Made by a program: the position numbers and the translations under genes
The notes under the pieces: model-generated
Database searches by the model: none
Told to the model about the DNA's origin: nothing
Seen by the model: only the letters and a program-made list of their open reading frames with translations
Assembly (NCBI RefSeq): GCF_020880415.1
Contig: NZ_JAJIUJ010000090.1
Span: forward strand, 1-64,000
Direction: 5' to 3'
From: Xanthomonas euvesicatoria pv. euvesicatoria
GTDB taxonomy: Bacteria; Pseudomonadota; Gammaproteobacteria; Xanthomonadales; Xanthomonadaceae
DNA: 64,000 bases
In this document: positions 11,230 to 26,179 of the stretch, one piece after another
Layout of the letters: each line of letters opens with the position of its first letter
How positions within the stretch are numbered: position 1 is the stretch's first letter

Positions 11230-12594
11230 CTATTTCTTGGTCGGCCGCTTCCAGCCTTCGATCACGGTCTGCCGCGCACGCGTCACACTGAGCTGGCCCG
11301 CCGGCGCATCGCTCGTGATCACCGAACCGGCACCGATGGTGGAATTGGCGCCAATCTCGATCGGTGCCACCAACGCGCTGTTGGAGCCGACAAACGCACC
11401 ATCGCCGATGGTGGTCTGCGACTTGTTCACCCCGTCGTAGTTGCAGGTGATGGTGCCGGCGCCGATGTTGACCTTGCTGCCGATCACCGCATCGCCCAGA
11501 TAGGTCAGATGGTTGGCCTTGCTGCCGACGCCCATGGTGACCTTTTTGGTCTCCACGAAATTGCCGATATGCACGCCATCGGCCAACACGGTGCCGGGGC
11601 GCAAACGCGCGAACGGGCCGATCTGCACCGCGCCTTCGGTGACCACGCCTTCCAGATCGCTGTGCGCACGCACGTGCGTGCCGGCACCGAGCGTGACGTC
11701 GCGCAAGCGCACGAACGGGCCGATCACCACATCATCGCCCAGCGTCACATTGCCTTCCAGGATCACATCGATATCCAGCTGCACATCGCGCCCCACCTGC
11801 ACGCTGCCGCGCTGCTCCACACGCGCCGGGTCGGCCATGCGCACGCCCTGCAGGCAAAGCGTGCGCGCGGCGCGCAGTTGCCAGGCACGTTCGAGCTGGG
11901 CGAGTTGCCACGGGTCGTTGGCACCCTCCACGTGCTGCGGGTCGGCCACGTGCACCATGTCGGCCGGCGTGAAATCGGCTGCGGCGCTGGCGAACACGTC
12001 GGTGAGATAGAACTCGCCCTGCGCATTGTCTTTGGACAAACCAGCCAGCCAACGGCGCAGCGCAGTGGATTCAGCGGTGAGGATGCCGGTATTGATGGTA
12101 CGAATGCGGCGCTGCTCGTCATTGGCGTCCTTCTGCTCGACGATCGCGGCCACCTTGCCCTCGGCATCGCGCAGGATGCGCCCATAGCCGGTGGGATTGG
12201 CCAGTTCGGCAACCAGCACCGCCATGCGGCCCGGTGCATGCAGCAACTGCAACAGGCTTTCGCTGCGGATCAGCGGCACATCGCCATACAACACCAGCAC
12301 CGTTGCCGCATCGGGAATCGCAGGCATTGCCTGCTGCACGGCATGTCCGGTGCCCAACTGCTCGCACTGTTCGGCCCACTGCAGATCGCCTTGATCGGCG
12401 AAGGCTGCCTGCACCTGATCGCCACCATGCCCGTACACGATATGGATCGCCGCCGGCTGCAGCTGCCGCGCAGTGGCGATCACATGCGCCAGCATCGGCT
12501 GGCCCGCCAGCGGCTGCAGCACCTTGGGCAGGGACGAGCGCATGCGCTTGCCTTCGCCTGCGGCCAGGATCACAACGTGCAGGGGCAGGGTCAT
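11230..12594 (-). CDS. glmU: Bifunctional GlcNAc-1-P uridyltransferase / glucosamine-1-P acetyltransferase, GlmU
   Basis: Carries out the last two steps to UDP-GlcNAc in the cytoplasm. The nucleotidyltransferase domain opens with [17 protein letters not shown], the sugar-nucleotide binding signature. The C-terminal left-handed beta-helix is built of hexapeptide repeats and contains [24 protein letters not shown] acetyltransferase motifs. At 454 aa from the ATG at 12594 it is family-sized; the longer open frame upstream is non-coding. In many proteobacteria glmU and glmS are adjacent; here an opposite-strand cassette lies between them. Confidence 0.96.
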   Translation of the reverse strand: MTLPLHVVILAAGEGKRMRSSLPKVLQPLAGQPMLAHVIATARQLQPAAIHIVYGHGGDQVQAAFADQGDLQWAEQCEQLGTGHAVQQAMPAIPDAATVLVLYGDVPLIRSESLLQLLHAPGRMAVLVAELANPTGYGRILRDAEGKVAAIVEQKDANDEQRRIRTINTGILTAESTALRRWLAGLSKDNAQGEFYLTDVFASAAADFTPADMVHVADPQHVEGANDPWQLAQLERAWQLRAARTLCLQGVRMADPARVEQRGSVQVGRDVQLDIDVILEGNVTLGDDVVIGPFVRLRDVTLGAGTHVRAHSDLEGVVTEGAVQIGPFARLRPGTVLADGVHIGNFVETKKVTMGVGSKANHLTYLGDAVIGSKVNIGAGTITCNYDGVNKSQTTIGDGAFVGSNSALVAPIEIGANSTIGAGSVITSDAPAGQLSVTRARQTVIEGWKRPTKK

Positions 12595-12738
12595 CAAGAC
12601 ATTCCAGGCATAGGGATGTCCAAATTCTAGTCGCTGCGCCCCCTCGCGTCGTTGCCCGGATGCAGCGTTCGCCCGCACTAACAACGTTTGCGCCTCGCTG
12701 CCGCTAGGATGGGCGCCCCTTTCCTTTGCCCCGCACGC

Positions 12739-13122
12739 ATGAGTCTGTTCCGCCAAGGCAGCCAGTTCATGATCATTGGCGCCCTGCAGCTCGTCGTCGA
12801 TTGCGGCATCTTCATCGCCGCAACCGCCGCAGGCATGCCCGCGGTGCCCGCCAATCTGCTCGGACGCATCGGCGGCGCCATGCTCGGCTTCTGGCTCAAC
12901 GGCCGCTACACCTTCGCCCAGCAAGGCGATGCGCGACTGGGTTGGCGACGCTTCGGCCGCTTTGCGGTGATGTGGCTGACGCTCACGCTGATCAGCACCT
13001 GGCTGCTCTCGACCACGGTAGACCTACTCGGCCTGCGTCAGGCATGGCTGGCGAAACCGCTGGTCGAAGGCGGGCTGGCGGTCGTGTCGTTCTTCCTGGG
13101 CCGGCATGTGGTGTATCGCTGA
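12739..13122 (+). CDS. GtrA-like small membrane protein
   Basis: A 127-aa protein with about four transmembrane helices. The first begins [20 protein letters not shown]; the conserved FWLNGRYTF follows the second and [10 protein letters not shown] closes the protein. These match GtrA/DPMS-flippase-like proteins, thought to move lipid-linked sugars across the inner membrane. The start at 12739 puts the first helix near the N-terminus. It is divergent from glmU, a gene for nucleotide-sugar supply, which fits but does not prove a cell-envelope role. Confidence 0.8.
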   Translation: MSLFRQGSQFMIIGALQLVVDCGIFIAATAAGMPAVPANLLGRIGGAMLGFWLNGRYTFAQQGDARLGWRRFGRFAVMWLTLTLISTWLLSTTVDLLGLRQAWLAKPLVEGGLAVVSFFLGRHVVYR

Positions 13123-13638
13123 TCGAGGCATGCGCAGGCGCCGAGCGATTGCTCGATCGTGTGGCGATACGACGCAAAAGGGGACACCGCTTGCGCGCAG
13201 ACATCGCGCAGCACAGGCGCGGCATCTGTTCCAGTGCTGATCGATCGCGCGGATGTCCTTGTCGCTCTTATGCGGCATCCATGCTGCATCGGGTCCACAC
13301 CCGGTCGGGGAACAAAAACCAGTCGCGTCGGCCGGTGTGCGTGGCATTCAGCCAGGCTGCCAGCGACCTTTCTCGTGCAGCGTCCTCGCCGATTGCATGA
13401 CAGTTGACGGCATGGATGCCGTCATCGCCTCTCCAGGACGGGTTGAGGGCGCGCCTGGCGAGCGCGAGTGCACCGCGCCTTGGACACGCTCAGCGTTCGA
13501 TCTGAACGCCTGACTGCATCCACCAGGATGCGGCCGACAAAACGCTGCAATCGCCACCAAGCGAACGCGCACACGTGTTGTCGGCCGCTCCAACCGCATG
13601 ACAGCGAGTTGGTCTCGCAGACACCTTGCCGCTATGGA
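13123..13638. other. 516-bp intergenic region without a convincing gene
   Basis: It separates the convergent GtrA-like and chorismate mutase genes. Open frames up to about 86 codons exist on both strands, but none has a good start site, a recognisable protein pattern or length support. I see no RNA gene or clear repeat. Confidence 0.45.
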
Positions 13639-14208
13639 TCAGTGGCAAAAATCGCCCAGGCCGCGCACCAGTGCCGCACGATGCAGCGCATCCAGCTGCC
13701 ACTGCTCTGCGTAATGCGCAGCGGCGCGCGCGGTGCTGGCCGGGCAGTCGGGCGCGCTGCGCGTCGAGGCCACATCGGCCAGCGCATCGAGCAGTTCGCC
13801 CTGCAGTTGATCCAGGCGAGCGCGCAGCGCGGTGAGATCCGGACGTGCGGTGTTCGGCGCATGTCCGCGCTCGTGCCAATGGCTGAGCAGCGCGTACTGC
13901 ACCGACTTGTTGGCCTCGATTTGCGCGCCGAAGAAACGCGCCGCGTCGTCGGCATCCAGCCCATGCGCCGGCGCCTGATCGCGCACGCTCTGCAGCACCG
14001 CCGCCTCGCGCGCCTGATCCAGCACCGGCTTGCCGCTGTCCCACTTGCTTAGCGCTACCGCATCGCCAATGGCATTGCGCTGCACGATGCGATCCATCAG
14101 CAGATCCAACGGCGGCTGGCTGCGCGCCGGCCATGCGCACCCCAGCAGTCCGGCGGCCAACAGGCCGCTCACCATGTAAGCGCGAATGCCATCGATCGAA
14201 CGGGTCAT
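13639..14208 (-). CDS. Periplasmic/secreted chorismate mutase, AroQ-gamma type
   Basis: Converts chorismate to prephenate outside the cytoplasm. The 189-aa protein begins with a signal peptide (hydrophobic SGLLAAGLLGCAW, predicted cut after ARS near residue 29). The helical mutase domain then has the pattern LMDRIVQRNAIGDAVALSKW ... PVLDQAREAAVLQSV, with the conserved Arg, Lys and Glu. The start ATG at 14208 follows GAGGAAGATGGC, a strong ribosome binding site. LLGC resembles a poor lipobox, so a lipoprotein is possible. Secreted AroQ-gamma enzymes are known in Xanthomonas and other plant pathogens. Confidence 0.88.
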   Translation of the reverse strand: MTRSIDGIRAYMVSGLLAAGLLGCAWPARSQPPLDLLMDRIVQRNAIGDAVALSKWDSGKPVLDQAREAAVLQSVRDQAPAHGLDADDAARFFGAQIEANKSVQYALLSHWHERGHAPNTARPDLTALRARLDQLQGELLDALADVASTRSAPDCPASTARAAAHYAEQWQLDALHRAALVRGLGDFCH

Positions 14209-14337
14209 GCCATCTTCCTCAACGTGCCGGGATAAGCTTGCCATGCAGCGCTGCGGTGCAGCGGTGCAGCGGTGCGCCAAGGCACGCAGTGTGCCTGCCG
14301 CGCGCCACCGCGGATTCACGCACCCGCACGCGGCGCT

Positions 14338-14373
14338 CCAAAAACGAAAACGCCGACACGATGGTCGGCGTTT
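14338..14373 (-). terminator. Intrinsic terminator of the ATP synthase operon
   Basis: Ten-base arms at 14348-14357 and 14364-14373 (AAACGCCGAC and GTCGGCGTTT) with a 6-nt loop are followed, on the minus strand, by a T-rich run TTTTCGTTTTT. It lies about 75 bp past the atpC stop. Confidence 0.85.
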
Positions 14374-14447
14374 CGAACTTCATATCTGCAGACGAACTTG
14401 CAGCAGTCGGACGTGCACGCCCACCCTGGAGGTGGGCAGCCCACCGC

Positions 14448-14870
14448 TTAGTGCTTGAGGTTGCGACGCAAGCGCTCCAGCGCCTGCAGCTGTACTGTCG
14501 CTTCGGCCAGCTGACGCTGTGCCTCGGCCACGTCCACCGTGTTGCCACGGTTGGCCAGCAGCCGCTCGGCCTCTTCCTTGACCTTGCGCACGGCCGCCTC
14601 GTCGATGTCCTGCGCACGCACCGCGGTGTCGACCAGGATGGTCACCACCTGCGGCTGCACTTCCAGGATGCCGCCGGAAATGGCGAAATCCAGCTGTTCG
14701 CCATTGGCGGTGGTCACCACCACCTTGCCCGGCTTCAGGCGTGTGATCAGCGGCGCGTGCTTGGGCGCAATGCCCAGCTCGCCCAACTCGCCGGTAGCCA
14801 CGACCAGCGTCGCCTCACCGTGGAAGATTTCCTTCTCGGCGCTGACGATGTCGCAACGGATAGTGCTCAT
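14448..14870 (-). CDS. atpC: ATP synthase F1 subunit epsilon
   Basis: Small central-stalk and regulatory subunit of F1, 140 aa. The N-terminal beta-sandwich contains [22 protein letters not shown], the family signature, and a C-terminal helical hairpin follows. It is the last gene of the atp operon. A 140-bp spacer with inverted heptamer repeats separates it from atpD. Confidence 0.96.
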   Translation of the reverse strand: MSTIRCDIVSAEKEIFHGEATLVVATGELGELGIAPKHAPLITRLKPGKVVVTTANGEQLDFAISGGILEVQPQVVTILVDTAVRAQDIDEAAVRKVKEEAERLLANRGNTVDVAEAQRQLAEATVQLQALERLRRNLKH

Positions 14871-14890
14871 GCTGCCTCACTTTGTGAGGC

Positions 14891-15010
14891 GGGGATTGGG
14901 GATGCGGGATTCGGGATTGGCAACCGCAGCTTTCACTGTGGTCACTCACCTCGTTTCCGCTCCCCAATTACCGCCGTACCAAATCCCGAATCCCGAATGC
15001 CAAATCCCGG
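14891..15010. repeat. Heptamer repeat pair in the atpD-atpC spacer
   Basis: Imperfect GGGATTS units (about 14891-14920) are followed by complementary AATCCCG-type units at 14981-15009, so the transcript could fold into a long imperfect hairpin inside the operon. The same arrangement recurs in the atpG-atpD and atpA-atpG spacers and, much expanded, at 39690-39890. Confidence 0.8.
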
Positions 15011-15013
15011 CTC

Positions 15014-17426
<2,413 letters not shown>

Positions 17427-17450
17427 ACTCGCTCGCTTCGCTCGCTTAGT

Positions 17451-17617
17451 GAGATTCGGGAATCGGGATTGGGGATTGGCAACAGCCTCCCTACCTCACC
17501 GCTTCCGCGAACCCCGGATGCCTAACTTCTGGGATATGGGAACAACGATTCGAAATCGGCCAACGCCCCGAACCATCGCTCCTACGAATCCCGAATGCCC
17601 AATCCCAAATCCCGGCG
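17451..17617. repeat. Heptamer repeat pair in the atpA-atpG spacer
   Basis: GGGATTG-type units at about 17452-17479 and AATCCCG/AATCCCA-type units at about 17586-17615 flank about 105 bp of unique sequence in the 197-bp spacer. No gene is visible between them. Confidence 0.78.
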
Positions 17618-17623
17618 ACTGGC

Positions 17624-19171
17624 TTACCAGCTGCCCGTGGTCTTGAACTCTTCGATGCCCTTCTTGAAGCTGGCTTCGATGTCGTTGTCCCAACCGCCGG
17701 TGCTGTTGATCTTGGAGACCAGCTCGCCCTGGGTGTTGGCGAAGTGCGCGTGCAGGCCTTCCTCGAACGCCAGCAGCTTGTTGACCGGCACGTCGTCGAG
17801 GTAGCCCTCGTTGACGGCGTAGATCGACAGCGCCTGGTTGGCGATGGACATCGGCGCGTACTGCTTCTGCTTCATCAGCTCGGTGACGCGCTGACCGCGC
17901 TCGAGCTGCTTGCGGGTAGCTTCGTCCAGGTCCGAGGCGAACTGCGCGAACGCCGCCAGCTCGCGGTACTGCGCCAGCGAGATACGGATGCCGCCGGACA
18001 GCTTCTTGATGATCTTGGTCTGGGCGGCGCCACCGACGCGCGACACCGAGATACCGGCGTTGACGGCCGGACGGATACCGGCGTTGAACAGGTCGGTTTC
18101 CAGAAAGATCTGGCCGTCGGTGATCGAGATCACGTTGGTCGGCACGAACGCGGACACGTCGCCGGCCTGCGTTTCGATGATCGGCAGCGCGGTCAGCGAG
18201 CCGGTCTTGCCGGTCACCGCACCGTTGGTGAACTTCTCCACGTATTCCTCGGACACGCGTGCGGCGCGCTCGAGCAAGCGGGAGTGCAGATAGAACACGT
18301 CGCCCGGATAGGCTTCGCGACCCGGCGGGCGCTTGAGCAGCAGCGAGATCTGGCGGTAGGCCACGGCCTGCTTGGACAGATCGTCGTACACGATCAGCGC
18401 GTCTTCGCCGCGGTCCATGAAGTACTCGCCCATGGTGCAACCGGCGTAGGGGCTGATGTATTGCATCGCGGCCGATTCGGACGCGGTGGCAGCCACCACC
18501 ACGGTGTGCGCCAGCGCGCCGTTTTCTTCCAGCTTGCGCACGATGTTGGCAACGGTCGAGGCCTTCTGGCCGATCGCCACGTACACGCACTTGATGCCGG
18601 TGCCCTTCTGGTTGATCACCGCGTCGATCGCCAGCGCGGTCTTGCCGGTCTGACGGTCACCGATGACCAGCTCGCGCTGGCCACGGCCGATCGGAATCAT
18701 CGCATCGACCGACTTGTAACCGGTCTGCACCGGCTGGTCGACCGACTTGCGCCAGATCACGCCGGGCGCAACGCGCTCCACCGGTGCGGTCTGGGTGGCG
18801 CCCAGCGGGCCCTTGCCGTCGATCGGCTCGCCCAGTGCGTTGACCACGCGACCCAGCAGTTCCGGACCCACCGGCACTTCCAGGATGCGGCCGGTGGTCT
18901 TGGCCACGTCGCCTTCGCGCAGGCTTTCGTAGTCGCCCAGCACCACGGCGCCGACCGAATCGCGCTCCAGGTTCAGTGCCAGCGCGAAGGTGTTGTTCGG
19001 CAGTTCGATCATTTCGCCCTGCATCACGTCGGCCAGGCCGAAGATGCGCACGATGCCGTCGGACACGCTGGTCACGGAGCCTTCGTTGCGCGACTCTGCG
19101 GACAGCTTGACCGCTTCGATGCGGGTCTTGATCAGGTCGCTGATTTCGGAGGGGTTGAGCGTGGTTGCCAT
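17624..19171 (-). CDS. atpA: ATP synthase F1 subunit alpha
   Basis: Non-catalytic nucleotide-binding subunit of F1, 515 aa. The start [19 protein letters not shown] is typical. The P-loop [11 protein letters not shown] lies near residue 170 and the family signature [17 protein letters not shown] near 365. It lies between atpH and atpG in the standard order. Confidence 0.97.
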   Translation of the reverse strand: MATTLNPSEISDLIKTRIEAVKLSAESRNEGSVTSVSDGIVRIFGLADVMQGEMIELPNNTFALALNLERDSVGAVVLGDYESLREGDVAKTTGRILEVPVGPELLGRVVNALGEPIDGKGPLGATQTAPVERVAPGVIWRKSVDQPVQTGYKSVDAMIPIGRGQRELVIGDRQTGKTALAIDAVINQKGTGIKCVYVAIGQKASTVANIVRKLEENGALAHTVVVAATASESAAMQYISPYAGCTMGEYFMDRGEDALIVYDDLSKQAVAYRQISLLLKRPPGREAYPGDVFYLHSRLLERAARVSEEYVEKFTNGAVTGKTGSLTALPIIETQAGDVSAFVPTNVISITDGQIFLETDLFNAGIRPAVNAGISVSRVGGAAQTKIIKKLSGGIRISLAQYRELAAFAQFASDLDEATRKQLERGQRVTELMKQKQYAPMSIANQALSIYAVNEGYLDDVPVNKLLAFEEGLHAHFANTQGELVSKINSTGGWDNDIEASFKKGIEEFKTTGSW

Positions 19172-19218
19172 CGTTCAGTCCTAGGTGCCGGCCGCGAGGG
19201 CCGTGCGTTTATGTGAAT

Positions 19219-19746
19219 TCAGTGGGCGAGCGAGCTTTGCAGACGCGCAAGCTTGCCCTTCAGCGAGCCGTCGATGACCACGTCGCCGGTGTCGATCACC
19301 GCGCCGCCGATCAGCGACGCATCGACTGCGGTGGTGATGTCCACATCGCGGCCGAAGCGCTTCTTCAGCGCAGCAGCGATCGTGTCGAGTTCGGTCTGGC
19401 TCATTGCAGCGGCCGAGGTCACCGTCGCCTTGACGACATGTTCGGCCTCGGCACGCAGTTGTTCGTACAAGCCTGCCACTTCCGGCAGCAGCGACAGCCG
19501 CTGCGCATCGGCAAGCACGCCGAGGAAACGCAGATAGTCCTCGCCCGCCTGCGGCGGGGCCAGCAGCGTCACTGCCTGTTCCTGGCCAAGGGCCGGGTTG
19601 AGCAGCAATGCGGCCACGCGCGGGTCGCCGGCCACCTGCGCCGAAAACGCCAGCGCATCGGACCAGGGCGCGAAGTTGCCGCCCTCACGCGCGATCGCAA
19701 ACGCGGCACGGCCGTAGGGACGGGCAAGGGTGAGGGCCTGACTCAT
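19219..19746 (-). CDS. atpH: ATP synthase F1 subunit delta
   Basis: Peripheral-stalk cap protein joining F1 to the b subunits, 175 aa. The start [20 protein letters not shown] and the C-terminal motif [19 protein letters not shown] fit the OSCP/delta family. Only three bases separate it from the atpF stop, so the two are likely coupled. Confidence 0.95.
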   Translation of the reverse strand: MSQALTLARPYGRAAFAIAREGGNFAPWSDALAFSAQVAGDPRVAALLLNPALGQEQAVTLLAPPQAGEDYLRFLGVLADAQRLSLLPEVAGLYEQLRAEAEHVVKATVTSAAAMSQTELDTIAAALKKRFGRDVDITTAVDASLIGGAVIDTGDVVIDGSLKGKLARLQSSLAH

Positions 19747-19749
19747 CGC

Positions 19750-20220
19750 TTAAATCTCCGCCGCCAGCTCGTCGAGCAGCGCCTTGTGGGCGTTGGCATC
19801 GATTTCGCGCTTGAGCAGCTTTTCTGCACCGCTGACGGCCAGCACCGAGACCTGCTTGCGCAGCTCCTCGCGGGCACGCGTGGCGGATGCGTCGATTTCG
19901 GTCTGCGCCAGATCCTTCTGACGGTTGGCTTCGGCAATTGCCTCCAGCTTGGCCGCTTCGATGATCTGGTTGGCGCGCGCATGGGCCTGATCGATGATCT
20001 CGTTGGCCTTGGTGCGTGCGTCCTTCAGTGCTTCGTTGACCTTTTCCTGCGCCTGCGCCAGGTCCTTCTGACTCCGGTCGGCCGCAGCCAGACCTTCAGC
20101 AATCTTTTGCTGACGCTCTTCGATCGCCTGCAGCAGCGGCGGCCAGATCTTGGTCGCGACGATCCAGATCAGACCGGCGAAGGCCAGCGCCTGGGCAAAG
20201 ATGGTAAGGGTGATATCCAT
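19750..20220 (-). CDS. atpF: ATP synthase Fo subunit b
   Basis: Peripheral-stalk subunit, 156 aa. One N-terminal transmembrane helix (about residues 5-25) is followed by a long charged, Ala-rich helix that dimerises as a coiled coil, with [19 protein letters not shown] at the membrane exit. It is placed between atpE and atpH. Confidence 0.96.
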   Translation of the reverse strand: MDITLTIFAQALAFAGLIWIVATKIWPPLLQAIEERQQKIAEGLAAADRSQKDLAQAQEKVNEALKDARTKANEIIDQAHARANQIIEAAKLEAIAEANRQKDLAQTEIDASATRAREELRKQVSVLAVSGAEKLLKREIDANAHKALLDELAAEI

Positions 20221-20334
20221 GGGTCGCTCAATCGCTGTTTAGGGGTGAAAGCGCCACCGCGCGGGCGGCGCTTTCCGACCTTCATCCGCGGATGCAACCG
20301 CCAAGGGCCGCATCCACATCCTGCTACCGCTGGA

Positions 20335-20709
<375 letters not shown>

Positions 20710-21510
20710 TCAGTGACTGTCTTCAGCCAGGCTCAGGTACACGATCGACAGCATCATGAAAATGAAGGCCTGCAGCGGAATCACCAGCAGGTGGAACAGC
20801 ATCCAGCCCAGGCCGAATGCGCCGCCAGCAACCATGCCGGCGATGCCTGCACCGCCCAGCACCCAGATCAGCAGGAAGACGATCTCGCCGCCGAACATGT
20901 TGCCGAACAGTCGCATCGCCAACGAAATCGGCTTGCTTAGCCACTCGACGATGTTCAAAAGCAGGTTGAACGGCATCATCCACTTGCCAAACGGCGCCGT
21001 CAGGAATTCCTTGGTCATGCCGCCCACGCCCTTGGAGCGCAGCGAGAACACGATCATCAGGAAGAACACGCTGATCGACATGCCCAAGGTGGCGTTGACG
21101 TCGGCGGTCGGCACCGGCTTCCAGGCGTGCACGCCGGCCCAACCCAGCGGAATGGCGATGAAATCGGCCGGGATCATCTTGATGAGGTTCATCAACAGGA
21201 TCCAGAAGAAGATGGTGATCGCGATCGGCGTCACCAGCTTGCTGCTGCCGTGGTAGGTGTCCTTGGCCTGGCGGTCGACGAACTCCAGGCAGATTTCCAC
21301 AAATGCCTGCCACTTGCCCGGCACGCCGGCCGTGGCATTGCGGGTCGCCGTCCAGAACGCCAGGACCATGACCAGGCCCATCAACACCGCCATGATCAGG
21401 GTGTCGAGGTGGATGGTCCAAAACGTGCCGCCACCATCGCGAACCGGAACGATCAGGTTCTGCAAGTGATGCTGGATATAGGAGGTAGGTGTTGCTGCCT
21501 CGCCCGCCAT
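20710..21510 (-). CDS. atpB: ATP synthase Fo subunit a
   Basis: Membrane subunit that forms the proton half-channels, 266 aa with five to six helices. The essential Arg is in SLAMRLFGNMFGGE and the C-terminal helix reads LLVIPLQAFIFMMLSIVYL, both family signatures. It follows atpI by 25 bp. Confidence 0.97.
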   Translation of the reverse strand: MAGEAATPTSYIQHHLQNLIVPVRDGGGTFWTIHLDTLIMAVLMGLVMVLAFWTATRNATAGVPGKWQAFVEICLEFVDRQAKDTYHGSSKLVTPIAITIFFWILLMNLIKMIPADFIAIPLGWAGVHAWKPVPTADVNATLGMSISVFFLMIVFSLRSKGVGGMTKEFLTAPFGKWMMPFNLLLNIVEWLSKPISLAMRLFGNMFGGEIVFLLIWVLGGAGIAGMVAGGAFGLGWMLFHLLVIPLQAFIFMMLSIVYLSLAEDSH

Positions 21511-21535
21511 GTGTCCGGAGCCCTTTAAGTTCGAA

Positions 21536-21901
21536 TCAACGCCTGGCCAGAGCCAGAACCTGAAAAATCAGCCCGATGGCGATACCCGCCAACAAAGCCA
21601 GAGGAGGCAGCCGCCACAGGCCGAAGCCCAGCGCCAGCGCCACGAAAACCAACACCCACTTCAGCACCATCGCCAGGATCAGCCGCACCATGGCGATGCC
21701 CGCTGCCTGGATACCGCCACCTAGCGCGGTACGTGCCGCAACCCAACCGCCCAGCACCGTCGCAAATCCGGTCAATGCCAGACCGGCAGCGTAACGGGGA
21801 CCGACCAACAGCAACCCCAGACTGGTTATAGCTACGGCGGCGAGCGGATATACCGCAGCGCGCAGCATCAACCGCCGACCCGCGTCAACGGAGTTCAGCA
21901 C
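21536..21901 (-). CDS. atpI: ATP synthase assembly-associated protein I
   Basis: A small four-helix membrane protein at the head of the atp operon, thought to help c-ring assembly or magnesium supply. The longest frame would start at 21970, but the GTG at 21901 is preferred because TAAGGTAA lies just upstream and it leaves a 121-aa protein of normal size. The sequence is poorly conserved, as usual for AtpI, so the name rests mainly on position, size and topology. Confidence 0.82.
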   Translation of the reverse strand: MLNSVDAGRRLMLRAAVYPLAAVAITSLGLLLVGPRYAAGLALTGFATVLGGWVAARTALGGGIQAAGIAMVRLILAMVLKWVLVFVALALGFGLWRLPPLALLAGIAIGLIFQVLALARR

Positions 21902-22423
21902 TACGGTTACCTTACGTGTGAATGAGTGGGAAGCGCAGTTGCGCCTCGTCGAGCCGCGAAAGTATAGCAATGGGACAAATTGCGAGACAACCGGCAGAGG
22001 TCATCGCTTGCTGCAACGCACCACATGGCTGCCCCCGTCGCGGGTGGGAACTTTGCCACAAACCGGCGGTCAGAACTTGCGAGGCCTGCACATCCTCGTC
22101 GAAAGGTAGCGCCGCAGGCCGCGTCTGGGAGCCCTGGGAGACCGGGGCTCCTGCTTTTGTACGCATTTTGTCGCACCTGCGACCTTCCCATCGGCGGTCC
22201 AATCGATTTCCCGGCTTGCGTTGCCTCCGAACGACCCTTGGCAGCGCCGCTGCACACGTTCCGTGACTCCACCAAAGAATTCGCAGAGCGGACCGTTTTG
22301 TCCGATTGCTACGGCCGCCTTCACGCCCACTGGACGGCCCCTTCACTTTTGAAAGACGCGCGCTTATCGACTATGCGCTGCACAGGCCGAACCGCCTGAC
22401 CATTCCAAGAATTCGGAGCCCCC
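21902..22423. other. 522-bp divergent regulatory region (atp operon / outer-membrane protein)
   Basis: It must hold the atp promoter leftward and the promoter of the OMP gene rightward. Short frames on both strands look like chance. I see no clear sigma-70 boxes that I could defend, and no repeat. Confidence 0.5.
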
Positions 22424-23236
22424 ATGAAACACCTCCTCGCACTGGCGATCCCGTGCGTCCTGGCCGTCGCCTATGTCGCGCCCGCACACGCCGAAGACAC
22501 CGATGATCGCTTCCAGCTCCGCCTTGGCGCGATGAATGTCGACAACGACAACACGCTGCGCGGCAACACCCTGCTGGCCGGCAACAATGTTTCGGTCAAC
22601 GAAGATTTCAAGTTGGGCGGCAAGGAATGGGAGCCGCGCGTGGATGGCGTGTTCCGCATCAGCACGCGCCAGCGCCTGATCTTCGACTACTTCAAGTACG
22701 ACAAGGATCGCCGCGAGACCCTGAGCCAAGATCTGAGCGCCGGCGGCGTGACCGTGCCGTCCGGCAGCTTCATCAAGGGCGAGCTGAAGTACCAGGTCGC
22801 CACTTTCGTGTACGACTACTCGGTGATCGATTCTCCGGAATTCAGCCTGGGCCTGCAGATTGGCGCCGAGTACGCCAAGGTCGAGGCCAATGCCTACGCC
22901 GATCTGGGCACGCTGTTCAGTGGCGACGTCTTGGACGAAAGCGAAGACGGCGTTGCGCCGGTCGTCGGTATCCGCTTCACCGCGCGTCCCAGCGAACACT
23001 GGCTGTTCAATGTGCAGGGCCAGTACCTCAACACCAGTTGGGGCGACTTCGGCGACTACGACGGCGACCTGAGCCGCGCCAACGCGATTGCCGAATACCG
23101 CTTCACCAAGAACTTCGGCATTTTCGCCGGCTATGACTGGTTCAAGCTGGACGTGGACCGCGAGGGCAGCGACGGCCTGGTCGGCCTGAAGCAGGAGTTC
23201 AAGGGCCCGGTGGCAGGCGTGACGTTCGCGTTCTGA
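22424..23236 (+). CDS. Outer-membrane beta-barrel protein, 270 aa
   Basis: A signal peptide (MKHLLALAIPCVLAVAYVAPAHA, cut after AHA) is followed by about 245 residues of alternating polar and aromatic strands. The last strand is GPVAGVTFAF, with the terminal Phe recognised by the BAM machinery. The strand density suggests about ten to twelve strands. No family name can be given safely. It has its own terminator at 23284-23314 and is monocistronic. Confidence 0.85.
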   Translation: MKHLLALAIPCVLAVAYVAPAHAEDTDDRFQLRLGAMNVDNDNTLRGNTLLAGNNVSVNEDFKLGGKEWEPRVDGVFRISTRQRLIFDYFKYDKDRRETLSQDLSAGGVTVPSGSFIKGELKYQVATFVYDYSVIDSPEFSLGLQIGAEYAKVEANAYADLGTLFSGDVLDESEDGVAPVVGIRFTARPSEHWLFNVQGQYLNTSWGDFGDYDGDLSRANAIAEYRFTKNFGIFAGYDWFKLDVDREGSDGLVGLKQEFKGPVAGVTFAF

Positions 23237-23283
23237 TCTTCTCGGGCCCCGGGACCCGGGACCCGAAAAGCAGCTTCATGCAG

Positions 23284-23314
23284 AACCCCGCAGCGATGCG
23301 GGGTTTTGTTGTTT
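23284..23314 (+). terminator. Intrinsic terminator of the OMP gene
   Basis: Nine-base arms AACCCCGCA and TGCGGGGTT with a GCGA tetraloop are followed by TTGTTGTTT. It lies 47 bp past the OMP stop. Just before it, at about 23247-23264, GGGACCC-type units repeat with a 7-bp period. Confidence 0.88.
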
Positions 23315-23374
23315 GACGGGTGCGTGGCACGTCACCGACACGGCGCCGGCCGCAGGGCAGCAGCGGACACAGGC

Positions 23375-23691
23375 TCAGGGCGGCTTGGTCGCACCCGCTA
23401 CCAACAGATGCTGGTGCGTGACGCAGTAGCACTCGTCGTGCCACCCGTAGTGCGGATCGGTGCAGATCGCATGCTGCACCGTCGCCGGCAGCGACGCCAC
23501 GTCGCTGCGCAAGTCGCGCTTCAGCGAGACGAACACCGAGCCCGGATGGGGCCAGTCGGTCCTCCGCGGCGGCTCGGCGATACGGTTGCCTCCGGCCAAT
23601 TCGCGCTGCAGCAGCGCCTGCAGTTCGGGACACAGATTGCCCTGCCCCACGGCGACCTCCGTGCGTGGCGGCACGGTCGTGCGGAGCGGCG

Positions 23692-23695
<4 letters not shown>
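23375..23695 (-). CDS. Hypothetical protein, 106 aa, coupled to lpdA
   Basis: Begins with a GTG whose last bases are part of the lpdA stop (GTGA overlap), so it is probably translated from the pdh transcript by coupling. It is soluble, with no signal peptide. Visible features are LQALLQRELAGGNRI, DWPHPGSVFVSLKRDL and a His/Cys-rich end, DPHYGWHDECYCVTHQH, which could bind a metal. I do not recognise the family. The link to pyruvate dehydrogenase is by operon position only. Confidence 0.65.
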
Positions 23696-25515
<1,820 letters not shown>

Positions 25516-25531
25516 TTGCTTCTCCTGTAGC

Positions 25532-26179
25532 TCAACCGGCCGTGCCGGCAAGCGTCTGCTGGAGTTCATCCAGCGACGATTCGATTTGGGTCCAGCGCTT
25601 GTCGCGCTTCTTTTCCTTGCCTTCGCTGGCTTCGATCAGCAGCGCGGCCTGTTTCAGCAGCAACTCGCCGGCACCGCAGCTGGGGCGCGCGCCGCTGTAG
25701 CGCACGCCATCGACCTGGAACGAGAGCACTTCGCCCTCGCTCACCGGCGCGGTGCGTCCGTTCGGTGCGAGCTGGGTCAGCGTGTTGGTCCAGTTGCTGA
25801 CCAGGCGCTTGGCCAACGGCGCCGGGATCGGGACCTCGACCGTTTCCGGGGTCTGCTCGGTGCGGAACTGCACGCTGCCGCGGTCGGTCTGGCTGACCCA
25901 GCTGTAGACGCGCTCGTCGGCGCGGCTATGCCGCAGGGTCCAGTCGGCGCCTTCCTTGCCCGGCACCAGCGACACCGCGCTCTCTACCCCACGTGTGGGC
26001 AGCGTCAGCAACGACAAGGCCGGCTTGGTGCCGCCATCCAGCAACGTGGTCACGGCAGTGCCGTAGTTGCCCACGGCCGGCGGCCAGCCGCGGCCGAGCG
26101 TGCTCTCGCATTCGCGTGCGGCCGCGTTTGCCCACGGCAGCACGCCGAGCACGGCAATGGTCAGCAGCGCGGCCCTCAC
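25532..26179 (-). CDS. Secreted hypothetical protein between aceF and lpdA
   Basis: Begins at a GTG that overlaps the aceF stop (GTGA), giving 215 aa. The N-terminus is a clear signal peptide (RAALLTIAVLGVLPWANAAA). The mature part has Cys residues near its start (ARECESTLG) and near residue 180 (ARPSCGAGE), which could pair, and a charged C-terminal helix. No family was recognised. A periplasmic protein translated from inside a cytoplasmic pyruvate dehydrogenase operon is unexpected; it may be co-expressed for convenience or monitor envelope state. Confidence 0.75.
   Translation of the reverse strand: MRAALLTIAVLGVLPWANAAARECESTLGRGWPPAVGNYGTAVTTLLDGGTKPALSLLTLPTRGVESAVSLVPGKEGADWTLRHSRADERVYSWVSQTDRGSVQFRTEQTPETVEVPIPAPLAKRLVSNWTNTLTQLAPNGRTAPVSEGEVLSFQVDGVRYSGARPSCGAGELLLKQAALLIEASEGKEKKRDKRWTQIESSLDELQQTLAGTAG

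Noticed and set aside
11146..12630. 494-codon plus-strand open frame
   Set aside because: It is antisense to glmU, with no recognisable domain and the same antisense composition.
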